In this document: in pieces, positions 7,543 to 16,522 of the stretch
Position numbering within the stretch: position 1 is the stretch's first letter
Layout: every line of letters begins with the position of its first letter
Assembly: GCF_003664995.1 (NCBI RefSeq)
Contig: NZ_JFHL01000005.1
Location: 1-64,000, forward strand
From: Mesotoga sp. BH458_6_3_2_1
GTDB lineage: Bacteria; Thermotogota; Thermotogae; Petrotogales; Kosmotogaceae
DNA length: 64,000 nucleotides
Direction of reading: 5' to 3'
Made by a program: the position numbers and the translations under genes
Notes under the pieces: generated by a model
What the model was told of the DNA's origin: nothing
Seen by the model: the letters and a program-made list of their open reading frames with translations, nothing else
Databases searched by the model: none

Positions 7543-9063
7543 TCACCAGCTTGTGTATTCGAACTTCGTGACTGAGCCGAACTCGTGTTTTCTGTACCTC
7601 TCAATTGTCTTTCCTATTTCTATCAGCGCCGGTTCTATGTACTCTTCCTTCACATACAGTCCCAGTCTGAAGAAGTTGTACCCTTTTTCGTCATTGAAGA
7701 ACCAGTTTCCCGGCGCAATCTCTATGTTCTTTCTGTTGAGATTCCTTCTTATGTCGCGCACATCAAAGCCCTTCGGAAGCTCTACCCACCAGCTGGTTCC
7801 CGAATCACAGATATTGGCTTTGGCATATGACGGCAGATATCTGTTACAGGCATGGATTAACAATTCTCGTCTTTTTGTAAGTTTCTCATGGACGAAGGAA
7901 AGATGGTGATCGTAAAACTCGGAGTTGAGTATCTCATTCGTCACCAGCTGAAGTAATCCTGCGACATCTCTCTCCATGACTCTCATTGAACTCCATAATA
8001 TGTCCAAAGCTTTATCCGGGCCTACTATCCAGCCTGTTGTGACTCCAGCTCCAAAGGTTTTCACTATGTCATGTATTTCGAAAACAACGTTGTCTTCCTC
8101 AAAGTGGCGCATTGGAAAGGGAGTCTTTCCCGTGTACTGAAACTCGGAGCCGCCGGTCAAGTCGTCGACAATTGGAACTCTGTGACTTGCGGCAAGCCTT
8201 ACAAGTTCCTGTTTCTTCCTGTCAGGCATAGTCGTACCCATCGGTTCACCCGCAGTTGACTGCAAATAGACAAGTTTCACCGAATTCGTTTTGAGTGCGC
8301 CTTCAAGTTGGTTAAGATCGATTCCTTCGATACTTCTTCTAACGGGAATTACCTTCAGATGCAGGGTCTTCAGAATTCCAAGCACGTTCATATTTGTGGG
8401 GTTTTCAATCACAACTGTTTCTCCCTGTCTGGTGAAGGCTTTGAATATCAAATGCTCCGATTCGACGTTTCTGCCGCTTACGATAACATTTTCCGGCTTT
8501 AGGCTCTCCCCATTACATCCGAGTCGCATACATATTGCTTTTCGAAGATCACGCAATCCTTTTGGATGCTCCACATAGTTAACCGTCTCCATGAAGATGT
8601 CACTTTTCATCGCTCTTTGCGTGAGGGCCTTAAGGAGCTGATGTGGGATCAGTTCATCGTCCGGCGATTCATTATGAAAAATCACCTGGAGACCGCGCGT
8701 CGCAGTTTCGCTCGTCGGTGATCTCTTCTTGAACTGATGTGTATGTCTGTACCAGGTATCCAGGTGTTTGCACCAGTCGATAGGTTCGGTGTCGGCTCCC
8801 TTCTCTTTTTTCGCGCGAATATATGTACCGCTGCCCACTTCTCGGTAGACAAGATCATCCACGTAGAGTTCGTTCATAGCTTTCAAGACAACATTCTTGC
8901 TTACGCCGAGAAGCTGTTCGATTTCTCTAACAGAAGGTAACTTAGAGCCGTCGGGATATTCACCTGAAAGGATTTTCTTTCTTAGCCTTTCGATTAACTG
9001 CAAATATAACGGAACCGTGCTGTCCTTATCCAGCTGAAAATCGATTCTGAACACCTGTCTCAC
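7543..9063 (-). CDS. MocR/GntR-family PLP-dependent transcriptional regulator
   Basis: A 506-residue fusion of a GntR winged-helix DNA-binding domain (about residues 10-80, with VPLYLQLIERLRKKI and GSKLPSVREIEQLLGVSK) to a fold-I aminotransferase domain. The probable Schiff-base Lys lies in DIVKTFGAG; PIVDDLTGGSEF is the usual cofactor-ring Asp region. MocR proteins sense PLP or amino-compound metabolites and control nearby genes. GTG 9063 is used; a second GTG three codons on is a possible alternative. It sits between the solute-binding protein genes and two LVIVD genes on the same strand, so those are candidate targets. No operator was identified. Confidence 0.85.
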   Translation of the reverse strand: MRQVFRIDFQLDKDSTVPLYLQLIERLRKKILSGEYPDGSKLPSVREIEQLLGVSKNVVLKAMNELYVDDLVYREVGSGTYIRAKKEKGADTEPIDWCKHLDTWYRHTHQFKKRSPTSETATRGLQVIFHNESPDDELIPHQLLKALTQRAMKSDIFMETVNYVEHPKGLRDLRKAICMRLGCNGESLKPENVIVSGRNVESEHLIFKAFTRQGETVVIENPTNMNVLGILKTLHLKVIPVRRSIEGIDLNQLEGALKTNSVKLVYLQSTAGEPMGTTMPDRKKQELVRLAASHRVPIVDDLTGGSEFQYTGKTPFPMRHFEEDNVVFEIHDIVKTFGAGVTTGWIVGPDKALDILWSSMRVMERDVAGLLQLVTNEILNSEFYDHHLSFVHEKLTKRRELLIHACNRYLPSYAKANICDSGTSWWVELPKGFDVRDIRRNLNRKNIEIAPGNWFFNDEKGYNFFRLGLYVKEEYIEPALIEIGKTIERYRKHEFGSVTKFEYTSW

Positions 9064-9129
9064 CCACTTTTTGAGTCTAGTATATATTCAACTGACTGAA
9101 GTGAATCTATTCACCAAATTCATCTTGGT

Positions 9130-9225
9130 TTACCGGAGACTTCTGCAAAAAAAATAATCTTGCGCTCTCGAAAACACACAGCAGAAGGAAAGCACGACGA
9201 TGAAGGCCGTTGATATGCGCTTCAC
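9130..9225 (-). pseudogene. 5' remnant of a third solute-binding protein copy
   Basis: The stretch from about 9127 to 9240 nearly repeats the 5' end and leader of the upstream gene at 9240-10955, including the GGGAGATG ribosome site, a GTG start and codons for VKRISTAF and SRAQDY. After the AQDY codons a run of eight T adds one base, shifts the frame and gives a stop at 9130. Similarity to the parent ends just beyond. It is a truncated tandem copy, only 32 codons long, with no function expected except perhaps as a recombination site. Confidence 0.8.
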
Positions 9226-9239
9226 CTGAGCATCTCCCT

Positions 9240-10955
9240 TCACTCTCTCCAGACATCCCATGGTCGCCATGGCAGTTCGAACATCGATCCATATATCCAT
9301 GGCCCATGATGGATGCTATTGTCGTACGCATAGAGAAGAAGTTGTGTGGCCGTAAAGACGATCGGCAAATGTTGGGCCATCACCAACTGGAATTCGGAGA
9401 ACAATTGGCATCTCTCTTCCAGATCAACAATGTATCTTTGCACTTCCAAGATCTCATCTATTCTCTTCTGCCAGTCGGGATAAAAATAGGTCTCCTCGGT
9501 TATGTGATCGCTTAGATTGTAATCTGGATGATAATTCCAGTAATGTCTCACCCCTCTTGAATGGTAGACCATTGTAAGGAGCCCCGGTTCAGCGCCTCCC
9601 TCTGCGAGAGTCATTGAGTCGAATGTTCCAGAATGGGCTTTGGTAACATATGTGTCCCAGTCCATGAATGCAGTAGTTGCGTTGATTCCAATCTTCGAAA
9701 GCTGATCTGAGAGAACTGTGACGATTCCCACCCACTGGCTGTTCCAAGGACAGGTTAGTATCTCGAATCGTACAGGATTTCCATAACTGTCGATACAGGT
9801 ACCGTCGCTCCTCCATTCGAAGCCGCCTCGTTTTAGCTCAAGCCTTGCCCGGGTTGGCGAAAAGTCGTAACTGAACTCCTCCACCTTGGGATCGTAATAG
9901 ATGCTCGATGAAGATAATGGCCCGTGAATAGAGGCGCCCAGTCCAGAAAAGATCGTGTTGAGAATCGATTCTCGATCCATCAAATAAGCTATCGCCTTCC
10001 TGAAGTGTTCGTTTCTGAACCACTCGCGCTTCACCGGATCGGGAGCATTGAAGTTGAACATGAGGAACTCAGTCAGCGGTCTCGGCTGACCGGCCAAAAC
10101 ACTCCAGCTCTTTTCCTCGGCCATCGAGAGCACACGGGGGAACTGTTCAGCCGATGGATTATAGACATCAAGTTCGCCAGCCTCGAAACGAAGAAGAGCT
10201 TGCTCCATGCTCGTGGAGACCTTGACAAAGATCTTATCTATATAGGGCAATCTGAAGCCCGAGCTATCGAATCTCCAATAATACGGGTTCTTCTCAAGTA
10301 CTATCATATCTCCCAGGTGAAACTGCTCAATGACGAAGGGTCCCATAACCACAACTTTCTCGGTTTCTCCAATATTCCAGGCAGACGGAAAAGTCCCATT
10401 TGCGACATACTCTTCGAGAGAATGCTTCGGTAGTATGGGAGTCAGACCGATAGTCCTTGGTGCGAGGGCGTTTGGCTCGCTCCATGTGAATGAGATCGTG
10501 TTGCCCTCCACTTCCACCAATGGCAGATCACCTGCAGAGCTCATAAAAGTACTGTTTCCGAACAGAGTCATCTCCGCGACTAAATATATCTCTTCGAAAG
10601 TCCATCTCACGTCCTCAATAGTGAATGGTTGTCCATCTGACCACTGAAGGCCCTCACGAATGACAAAACTCAATGTACACCCGTCTTCCGAAATCCACCA
10701 ATCCTTGCATAGAGCCGGATGCTCCGGGAATCCAAATTCATTTTCATCCAGAAGCGACTCTACAATGAATTTAAGTATGTTTAGAGAAGCACCGTCATTT
10801 CCGAAAGCAGGATTCAGAGATCTGGGATCCATTCCATCAACGCTCAGTGTCCCTCCCGGTTTGCCGGAGACTTCTGCGACATAATAATCTTGCGCTCTCG
10901 AAAACACACAGCAGAAGGAAAGCACGACGATGAAGGCCGTTGATATGCGCTTCAC
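9240..10955 (-). CDS. Extracellular solute-binding protein, family 5 (peptide/oligosaccharide ABC type)
   Basis: A 571-residue family 5 substrate-binding protein (PF00496; DppA/OppA-like). GTG 10955, preceded by GGGAGATG, gives a signal peptide (VKRISTAFIVVLSFCCVFSRAQ); upstream in-frame codons overlap the previous gene and are not used. Typical features are SLNPAFG, CKDWWISEDG, FVIREGLQWSDGQPF and RKAIAYLMDRESIL. There is no lipobox Cys. The start lies 14 bp after the stop of the paralogue at 10970-12688. No permease or ATPase is adjacent, so it either serves a transporter encoded elsewhere or acts as an orphan binder. Ligand unknown; peptides or oligosaccharides are both common for the family in Thermotogota. 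Confidence 0.88.
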   Translation of the reverse strand: MKRISTAFIVVLSFCCVFSRAQDYYVAEVSGKPGGTLSVDGMDPRSLNPAFGNDGASLNILKFIVESLLDENEFGFPEHPALCKDWWISEDGCTLSFVIREGLQWSDGQPFTIEDVRWTFEEIYLVAEMTLFGNSTFMSSAGDLPLVEVEGNTISFTWSEPNALAPRTIGLTPILPKHSLEEYVANGTFPSAWNIGETEKVVVMGPFVIEQFHLGDMIVLEKNPYYWRFDSSGFRLPYIDKIFVKVSTSMEQALLRFEAGELDVYNPSAEQFPRVLSMAEEKSWSVLAGQPRPLTEFLMFNFNAPDPVKREWFRNEHFRKAIAYLMDRESILNTIFSGLGASIHGPLSSSSIYYDPKVEEFSYDFSPTRARLELKRGGFEWRSDGTCIDSYGNPVRFEILTCPWNSQWVGIVTVLSDQLSKIGINATTAFMDWDTYVTKAHSGTFDSMTLAEGGAEPGLLTMVYHSRGVRHYWNYHPDYNLSDHITEETYFYPDWQKRIDEILEVQRYIVDLEERCQLFSEFQLVMAQHLPIVFTATQLLLYAYDNSIHHGPWIYGSMFELPWRPWDVWRE

Positions 10956-10969
10956 TTTAGCATCTCCCT

Positions 10970-12688
10970 TCAATCTCTCCAGACATCCCATGGTCTCCAG
11001 GGCATTCCAAGCATCGCCCCATAGATCCACGGGCCATGATGTATATCGCTATCATATGCATAGAGCAGTAGCTGAGTTGTCATGAAAATCGAAGGCATGT
11101 GCTCAGCCAACAGCAGCTGGAACTCAGAGAACAATTCGCATCTCTCGTCCAGTTCAATAACGGATTTTTGCGCTTCCAAGATCTCATCTATTCTCTTCTG
11201 CCAATCGGGATAAAAATAGGTCTCCTCAGTTATGTGATCGCTTGGATTGTAATCTGGATGGAAGTTCCAGTAATGACTCGTCCCCTTTGAATGGTAGACC
11301 GTTTCAAGGAGACCCGGCTCAGTACTTCCTTCCCCCATTGTCATTGAATCAAATGTCCCTAAATAGGCTCTGGTAACAAATGAGTCCCAGTCCATGAATG
11401 CAGTAGTTGCGTTGATTCCAATCTTTGAAAGCTGATCTGAGAGTATCGTGACGATTCCGATCCACTGGCTGTTCCAAGAACACGTTAGTATCTGGAAACT
11501 CACCGGATTCCCATACTCGTCGATACAGGTTCCGTCGCTCCTCCAGTCGAAGCCGCCTCGTTTTAGCTCAAGCTTTGCCCGGGTCGGCGAGAAGTCGTAA
11601 CTGAACTCCTCCACCTGGGGATCGTAGTAAATACTGGATGAGGATACCGGACCGTGCAGTATGACTCCCAGACCACAGTAAACTGTATCCAGGACCGATT
11701 TTCGATCCATGGCGTAGGCTATCGCCTTCCTGAAGTGTTCGTTTCTGAACCACTCGCTTTTCACCGGATCGGGAACATTGAAGTTGAACATGAGGAACTC
11801 ACTCAGCGGTCTCGGTTGACCGGTGACAGCTTTCCAGCCCTTTTCCTCTGCCATTGAGAGAATTCTCGGAAACTGGTCGGCAGTTGGATTGATTATGTCG
11901 AGTTCGCCTGCTTCAAACCTTATGAGAACCTGTTCCATGTTTGTGGAAACCGTTATGAAGATTTTGTCGAGATAGGGTAATCTGAAGCCCGAGCTATCGA
12001 ATCTCCAGTAATAAGGGTTCCTTTCAAGAACTATCATATCGCCTTGATAATACTTCCCAACAACGAATGGACCCATGACGACTACTTTCTCGAATTCACC
12101 GATATTCCATGCGGTAGAGAAAGTCCCTTCAGTTACGTTCTTTTCCAGGCAGTGTTTTGGGAGAATCGGAGTTAGGCCGATAGTTCTCGGCGCGAGGGCA
12201 TTTGGCTCGCTCCATGTGAATGAGATCGTGTTGCCCTCCACTTCTACCAATGGCAGATCACCTGCAGAGCTCATGAAATTACTGTTTCCGAACAGAGTCA
12301 TCTCTGCGACTAAATATATCTCTTCGAAAGTCCATCTAACGTCCTCAATAGTGAATGGTTGTCCATCTGACCACTGGAGGCCCTCGCGAATGACAAAACT
12401 CAATGTGCACCCGTCTTCTGAGATCCACCAATCCTTGCATAGAGCCGGATGCTCCGGGAATCCAAATTCATTTTCATCCAGAAGCGACTCCGTAATCAGG
12501 TCGAGTGTAATTGCCGATCCCCCATCCATGCCAAACGCCGGATTTAGAGACAGTGGATCGGTGCCATCGATGCTCAGCGACCCTCCCGGCTTGCCGTTAC
12601 AGTCGACAATGAAGTAATCTGGTTCTGAGGCCAATCCTGCGACAAATAAAATAGTAAGCATAGAAACGAGGATTAACACTCTTTTCAT
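10970..12688 (-). CDS. Extracellular solute-binding protein, family 5 (tandem paralogue)
   Basis: A 572-residue family 5 binding protein beginning MKRVLILVSMLTILFVAGLA (signal peptide), with ATG after AAGGGAGATGGG. It is a tandem duplicate of the downstream gene: the region from the LCKDWWISEDG box to TIGLTPILPKH is almost identical, while the signal peptide, mature N-terminus and several later segments have diverged, a mosaic suggesting gene conversion. The C-termini match (HGPWIYG, MPWRPWDVWRD). The 711-bp spacer upstream probably carries the promoter, but I could not locate one. No transporter partner lies in the window. Confidence 0.88.
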   Translation of the reverse strand: MKRVLILVSMLTILFVAGLASEPDYFIVDCNGKPGGSLSIDGTDPLSLNPAFGMDGGSAITLDLITESLLDENEFGFPEHPALCKDWWISEDGCTLSFVIREGLQWSDGQPFTIEDVRWTFEEIYLVAEMTLFGNSNFMSSAGDLPLVEVEGNTISFTWSEPNALAPRTIGLTPILPKHCLEKNVTEGTFSTAWNIGEFEKVVVMGPFVVGKYYQGDMIVLERNPYYWRFDSSGFRLPYLDKIFITVSTNMEQVLIRFEAGELDIINPTADQFPRILSMAEEKGWKAVTGQPRPLSEFLMFNFNVPDPVKSEWFRNEHFRKAIAYAMDRKSVLDTVYCGLGVILHGPVSSSSIYYDPQVEEFSYDFSPTRAKLELKRGGFDWRSDGTCIDEYGNPVSFQILTCSWNSQWIGIVTILSDQLSKIGINATTAFMDWDSFVTRAYLGTFDSMTMGEGSTEPGLLETVYHSKGTSHYWNFHPDYNPSDHITEETYFYPDWQKRIDEILEAQKSVIELDERCELFSEFQLLLAEHMPSIFMTTQLLLYAYDSDIHHGPWIYGAMLGMPWRPWDVWRD

Positions 12689-13399
12689 AATCCCATCTCC
12701 CTTCCAACAATTGTCCTCTCACAATGCGGACCCGGAGGACACATTTTTCTTGCACCTGCACGCTGAAAAAGCCTCGGTTCAACAGTAGGTTTCAGGGCAA
12801 AGCTTGTTCGCTGTTAGATGGAAGAACAGAGTGTGAAAGAGGAGTAATAAATGAGCCAGTATCAAGCTTCGTATTCCCTTTCCCTCCATCCAGATAGAGG
12901 GACACAAATGAAAATTCAATGAAGCGACACGGCATATGTAGCAAAACATCTTTTCGGTTACACGTAGATTATATTGCATGAAGTCTATCAATCAAACAAC
13001 TGATCGAACAGTAGAGCATGATTTTTTGTAAAACAATGAAGTCACTAGAATTAAAATAAAAGCAAACGCAATTGAACCTACATCTAAAATCACTCCAGTC
13101 TATGACAGAAGTCAGTCTTGGGCCTTCATGGTTGATTATGTTCACTTGATAGTCCTAATAGCGTTTTAACGATCTCTCACATGAACATTCAGGCATTTCG
13201 AGAGATGTATTCTCTGCAAAGCCAATGACTTTCTATTAAGGTTCTGTCAAATGAAAAGTATCAGTCCTGAATGCAAATCCGAGAACGTCTCTTGAGACTC
13301 TTCTTTGAAGGAGAAACGCAATCTCATTTCGCGCTGCTTAACCTCGCGCATTCGTAAAGAAGTTATAATCTATATTGATTAAGAGTTAGGAGTGATTCA
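12689..13399. other. Intergenic region between divergent transcription units
   Basis: About 710 bp between the solute-binding genes (-) and the amidase (+). I see no credible gene; a 70-codon frame at 12779-12991 (-) lacks a ribosome site and has unusual composition. A TATAAT at 13364-13369, 31 bp before the amidase ATG, may be its -10 element, but no good -35 is present at normal spacing. Confidence 0.5.
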
Positions 13400-14092
13400 A
13401 TGCATTCAAAGAGAAGAATAGTCCTTTCAACAATTGTAATGTTGTTTGCCACCCTGGGCCTTTCACTTACTATATGCATCGATCCCGGTCATCAGAAGGA
13501 AGCCGACTTTTCTCACGAGCAGATCGCTCCGGGTTCTGAAACGACCAAGGCGAGGGTTTCTACCGGAACGCGCGGCTCCTCTACCGGGATTCCTGAATAC
13601 GTCTTCAATTTGGAATTCTCTTTCATGCTTAGGGATAGGCTTCTCGAAGAGGGGTACGACGTCGTGATGACTAGAGAGAGTCACGAAGTCAACGTGAGCA
13701 ACATAGAGAGGGCAGAGATAGCAAACGAGGCAAAGGCGGATCTTTGTGTCCGGATACACGCAAACTACAGCTCCGAAAGCAGCCTGAAAGGATTTATGTT
13801 GCTTGTTCCTTCTGCGTCGTCCGTTCACACCGCACCGATCTACGAAGAGAGCAGGAAGGCTGCCGAGAAGATCCATGCGAGCTTGCTGCAGATAAGCGGA
13901 ATAAAGTCTCTCGGAATCAGAGTTCGTGATGACATGACGGGGTTCAACTGGTCGAAAGTCCCTGTAATAATCTTCGAAGCGGGGTATATGTCCAATCCTG
14001 AAGAAGATGTCCTTCTCTCCACCCAGGATTACAGGGAAAAGCTTGTCGAGGCTCTCGTTACCGGAATCGCGGATTATTTTCTTACGAAGTAG
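13400..14092 (+). CDS. Secreted N-acetylmuramoyl-L-alanine amidase (Amidase_3)
   Basis: A 230-residue zinc amidase that cleaves the lactyl-peptide bond of peptidoglycan. After a signal peptide of roughly 22 residues the catalytic domain starts at once: ICIDPGH supplies the first His ligand, the Glu of PEYVFNLEF the second ligand, RIHAN the second His, and FEAGYMSN carries the catalytic Glu. SSTGIPEYVFN and VVMTRESH are typical AmiC/CwlM-type segments. There is no separate cell-wall-binding domain. The gene stands alone between two oppositely oriented units. Likely role: wall turnover or cell separation in the periplasm under the toga. Confidence 0.9.
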   Translation: MHSKRRIVLSTIVMLFATLGLSLTICIDPGHQKEADFSHEQIAPGSETTKARVSTGTRGSSTGIPEYVFNLEFSFMLRDRLLEEGYDVVMTRESHEVNVSNIERAEIANEAKADLCVRIHANYSSESSLKGFMLLVPSASSVHTAPIYEESRKAAEKIHASLLQISGIKSLGIRVRDDMTGFNWSKVPVIIFEAGYMSNPEEDVLLSTQDYREKLVEALVTGIADYFLTK

Positions 14093-14160
14093 GTATTGCT
14101 TATCAAAAGCAGAACTCAGAACAATTTGAATTTCAAGCGCTTTGCCGATGCTCTCAATAT

Positions 14161-14191
14161 AATAAAAATTGCTGCCCTTTTCGAGGGCAGC
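14161..14191 (-). terminator. Rho-independent terminator of the minus-strand housekeeping run
   Basis: On the minus strand GCTGCCC-TCGAAAA-GGGCAGC (7-bp stem) is followed by AATTTTTATT. It lies about 105 bp beyond the MFS stop at 14296. There is no T tract on the + side, so it serves the minus strand. Confidence 0.75.
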
Positions 14192-14295
14192 GAAGCGGTC
14201 TGAGGGTTACTTCAGCAATTAGATTATACAACTTTATCTTCTATATTCCAAGTCAAAGTTACTCCTGGAAGCGATTTCGACCTCTTGACAAGCCT

Positions 14296-15603
14296 CTATT
14301 TTTCCTTCTCCATTGTGAGAGCGGCTTCTTTCATCTTCTTGTTCAGGGAGACAATGTCCTTTGGAAATACCAGCGCAGCGGTCAGCAAAACCAGTCCGCA
14401 TGGGAGCCAGAACAATGCAGAGACGTTCATTGCCACACCTAGAGATCCAACCGCGGTCGCAAGCGTCCCGGCAAAGAACTGCCCGAATCCAGTCCCGAGA
14501 GAATCGGTTAGGTTGAAGATGGAAAAGATTCTTCCCCTGTTTTCCGGGGCATTGACATTCATAAGCATGGTCTTCATGTTGGGTCCGGTCATAGAAGCGG
14601 AAGCGGCAGCAACCATCCCCAGCGCACCAAGCATTACGAAGCCGCCTGCTCCTTCAACGGGCGGGAAGTTCAGTGCCAGAAGAGCGACGAACGTCCCTAT
14701 TATCGTCATTATTCCGCTGAAAAGAGGCATGTAGGACGGCTTCTTCTTGTAGAGCAGGCCGCCGATAAGTCCTCCAAAGAATATTCCGAGCACGTTCCCG
14801 ACTCCAAAGAAGATGAATATCATAGTTGCCGATTCCTTCGACAGGTTCTTCGAGGTTTCGAAGAAGTTCACCAGATAGTATGGAATCGCACCCCAGGGAA
14901 TCGTGCCGAGGATCCCCTGTATGAAGAGGATCAGATTGGTTTTCACTTTGAAGAGATTCTTGTAGTCCGAGAGTCTTACTTTTCCTATGTAGTTTACGCC
15001 CTTGTCTACGAGATCGCCCACGGCCACTTCGGCGGCTCCCCTCTTTGGCTCTTCCGCAAAAAGAAAGAATAGGAGAGCGAGAAGTATATTGGGCAGAGAG
15101 ACAATTATGAACGGGATTCTCCAGCCGAGCGATGCACCGGTGAAGCCGGCTATAACCATGCCCACTATGGCTCCCAGAGAGATCGCGGTCGAAAGAAAGG
15201 AATTTACTTTGGCTCTCTGAGACTCTTTGAAGGCATCGCCGGCATAAGAGAAGACTACCGGAAAGAGGGCTCCGACTCCTATTCCCGTTAAGGCTCTGGC
15301 AACGAAAAGCTGGGGAAAGGTCTGCACGAAGGCGGAAAGAAAACAAGGAATCTCGCCCACCAGAACGCTTAAGAGAAGGAGGAGCTTTCGGTTGTACTTG
15401 TCGGCAAAGAAGCCCCAGAGAAGTGAAATCAAGGCCCCTACGATAGTGAATGAACCCTGAATCAGCCCGATGTCTGCCTTTGTTATCCCGAATTCGGCCT
15501 CGATTTCCCCCATGTTCGGAGACATGACCATCTGGTCCGCGTTTAGAAAGACCATCATGAAGAGCAAAAGAAAGAGAACGAAAGTCGCCTTTCCCTTTTT
15601 CAT
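14296..15603 (-). CDS. MFS transporter, 12 membrane segments
   Basis: A 435-residue major facilitator protein. The first half has the loop 2-3 signature region GFFADKYNRKLLLL and ALTGIGVGALFPVVFSYAGD; the second half repeats the fold (GGLIGGLLYKKKPSYMPL), and NAPENRGRIFSIFNL is typical of spinster-like or sugar/organic-anion MFS groups. Asp in LNADQMVMSPNM of the first segment may be functional. It is the last gene of the era run, 15 bp after era, and is followed by a terminator. Substrate unknown; drug, lipid or sugar export are all possible. Confidence 0.85.
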   Translation of the reverse strand: MKKGKATFVLFLLLFMMVFLNADQMVMSPNMGEIEAEFGITKADIGLIQGSFTIVGALISLLWGFFADKYNRKLLLLLSVLVGEIPCFLSAFVQTFPQLFVARALTGIGVGALFPVVFSYAGDAFKESQRAKVNSFLSTAISLGAIVGMVIAGFTGASLGWRIPFIIVSLPNILLALLFFLFAEEPKRGAAEVAVGDLVDKGVNYIGKVRLSDYKNLFKVKTNLILFIQGILGTIPWGAIPYYLVNFFETSKNLSKESATMIFIFFGVGNVLGIFFGGLIGGLLYKKKPSYMPLFSGIMTIIGTFVALLALNFPPVEGAGGFVMLGALGMVAAASASMTGPNMKTMLMNVNAPENRGRIFSIFNLTDSLGTGFGQFFAGTLATAVGSLGVAMNVSALFWLPCGLVLLTAALVFPKDIVSLNKKMKEAALTMEKEK

Positions 15604-15618
15604 CTAAAACCCCCCGGT

Positions 15619-16521
15619 CTATTGAAGTTCGTCTCTTAGATTAGTGAACTCCTGTATTAAGGTATCCTTATCTCTCCACTTTTCCCGCACTTTGACGAAC
15701 AGATCGAGGAAGATCTTCTGATCGAATATATACTCGAGATCCTTCCTTGCTTCAGTGCCGATAATCTTGATCATTGAACCGCCCTTGCCGAGAATTATCG
15801 GCTTCTGGCTGCTTCTCTCAACGATTACATCGGCCCTAATCTTCAGTATGTTAGCCTCGTCGCTGAACTCCTGAACAACGACTCCCACCGAGTGGGGAAT
15901 TTCCTGTCTGGTGTTCTGCAGAACCTTCTCACGAATAACCTCCGACGCCATAAATCTAGATGAACGATCGGTTATGAGGTCTTCGGGGAATAGCATTTTT
16001 CCCTCTGGAAGAAAATCGAAGATGGTTTCCAGCAGTTCTTCAACACCGTCTCCCTTCTTGGCAGATATCAGGAAGGTGCGGCGAATGTCGTTGAAAAGCT
16101 CTTCGGCCTTTGCCTGGAAATCCTGAAGAAGCCTTTCATTTTTGTATTCATCAACCTTGTTGATGGCAAGAAAGACGGGAATTCGGCTTTGGTTGACGTG
16201 ATTGGCAACGAGCCTGTCCGATTCGCGGAGCCCGTCAGTCGGGTCGACTATTACCAGCAGCAGGTCTGAACCGGCGAGCGACGAAGTCGCGACCTTGAGA
16301 ATGTATTGCCCTAGCCTGTGAAGAGGCTTGTGAATCCCGGGGGTATCGTAGAAGACGATCTGCCCCTTCTTCGTTGTCAGTATTCCGCCTATGCGGTTTC
16401 TGGTGGTCTGCGGTTTGTCCGAGACGATAGCGATCTTCTCGCCGATGATGGTGTTTATCAATGTGGACTTTCCCACATTGGGCTTTCCCACTAACGCTAC
16501 AGTCCCGGACTTCACTGACAC
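15619..16521 (-). CDS. era: GTPase Era (16S rRNA processing and 30S assembly)
   Basis: A 300-residue protein: GTPase domain with G1 GKPNVGKST, G3 DTPG (FYDTPGIHK), G4 NKVD and G5 SAKKGDG, then a C-terminal KH RNA-binding domain (about residues 200-285, with ILGKGGSMIKIIG). It binds the 3' end of 16S rRNA and checks 30S maturation. It starts at GTG 16521, one base after the glyS stop region, so translation is probably coupled; no strong Shine-Dalgarno is visible. Length and domain order are normal. Confidence 0.95.
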   Translation of the reverse strand: MSVKSGTVALVGKPNVGKSTLINTIIGEKIAIVSDKPQTTRNRIGGILTTKKGQIVFYDTPGIHKPLHRLGQYILKVATSSLAGSDLLLVIVDPTDGLRESDRLVANHVNQSRIPVFLAINKVDEYKNERLLQDFQAKAEELFNDIRRTFLISAKKGDGVEELLETIFDFLPEGKMLFPEDLITDRSSRFMASEVIREKVLQNTRQEIPHSVGVVVQEFSDEANILKIRADVIVERSSQKPIILGKGGSMIKIIGTEARKDLEYIFDQKIFLDLFVKVREKWRDKDTLIQEFTNLRDELQ

Positions 16522-16522
16522 T

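Noticed and set aside
10956-11030. 25-residue N-terminal extension of the second solute-binding protein
   Set aside because: It overlaps the end of the upstream gene in another frame; GTG 10955 with GGGAGATG gives a proper signal peptide.
12779-12991. 70-codon frame (-) in the spacer before the solute-binding genes
   Set aside because: No ribosome site, Cys- and Leu-rich random-looking sequence, no similarity recognised.
14285-14734. 149-codon + frame across the MFS gene
   Set aside because: Shadow of the minus-strand transporter gene.
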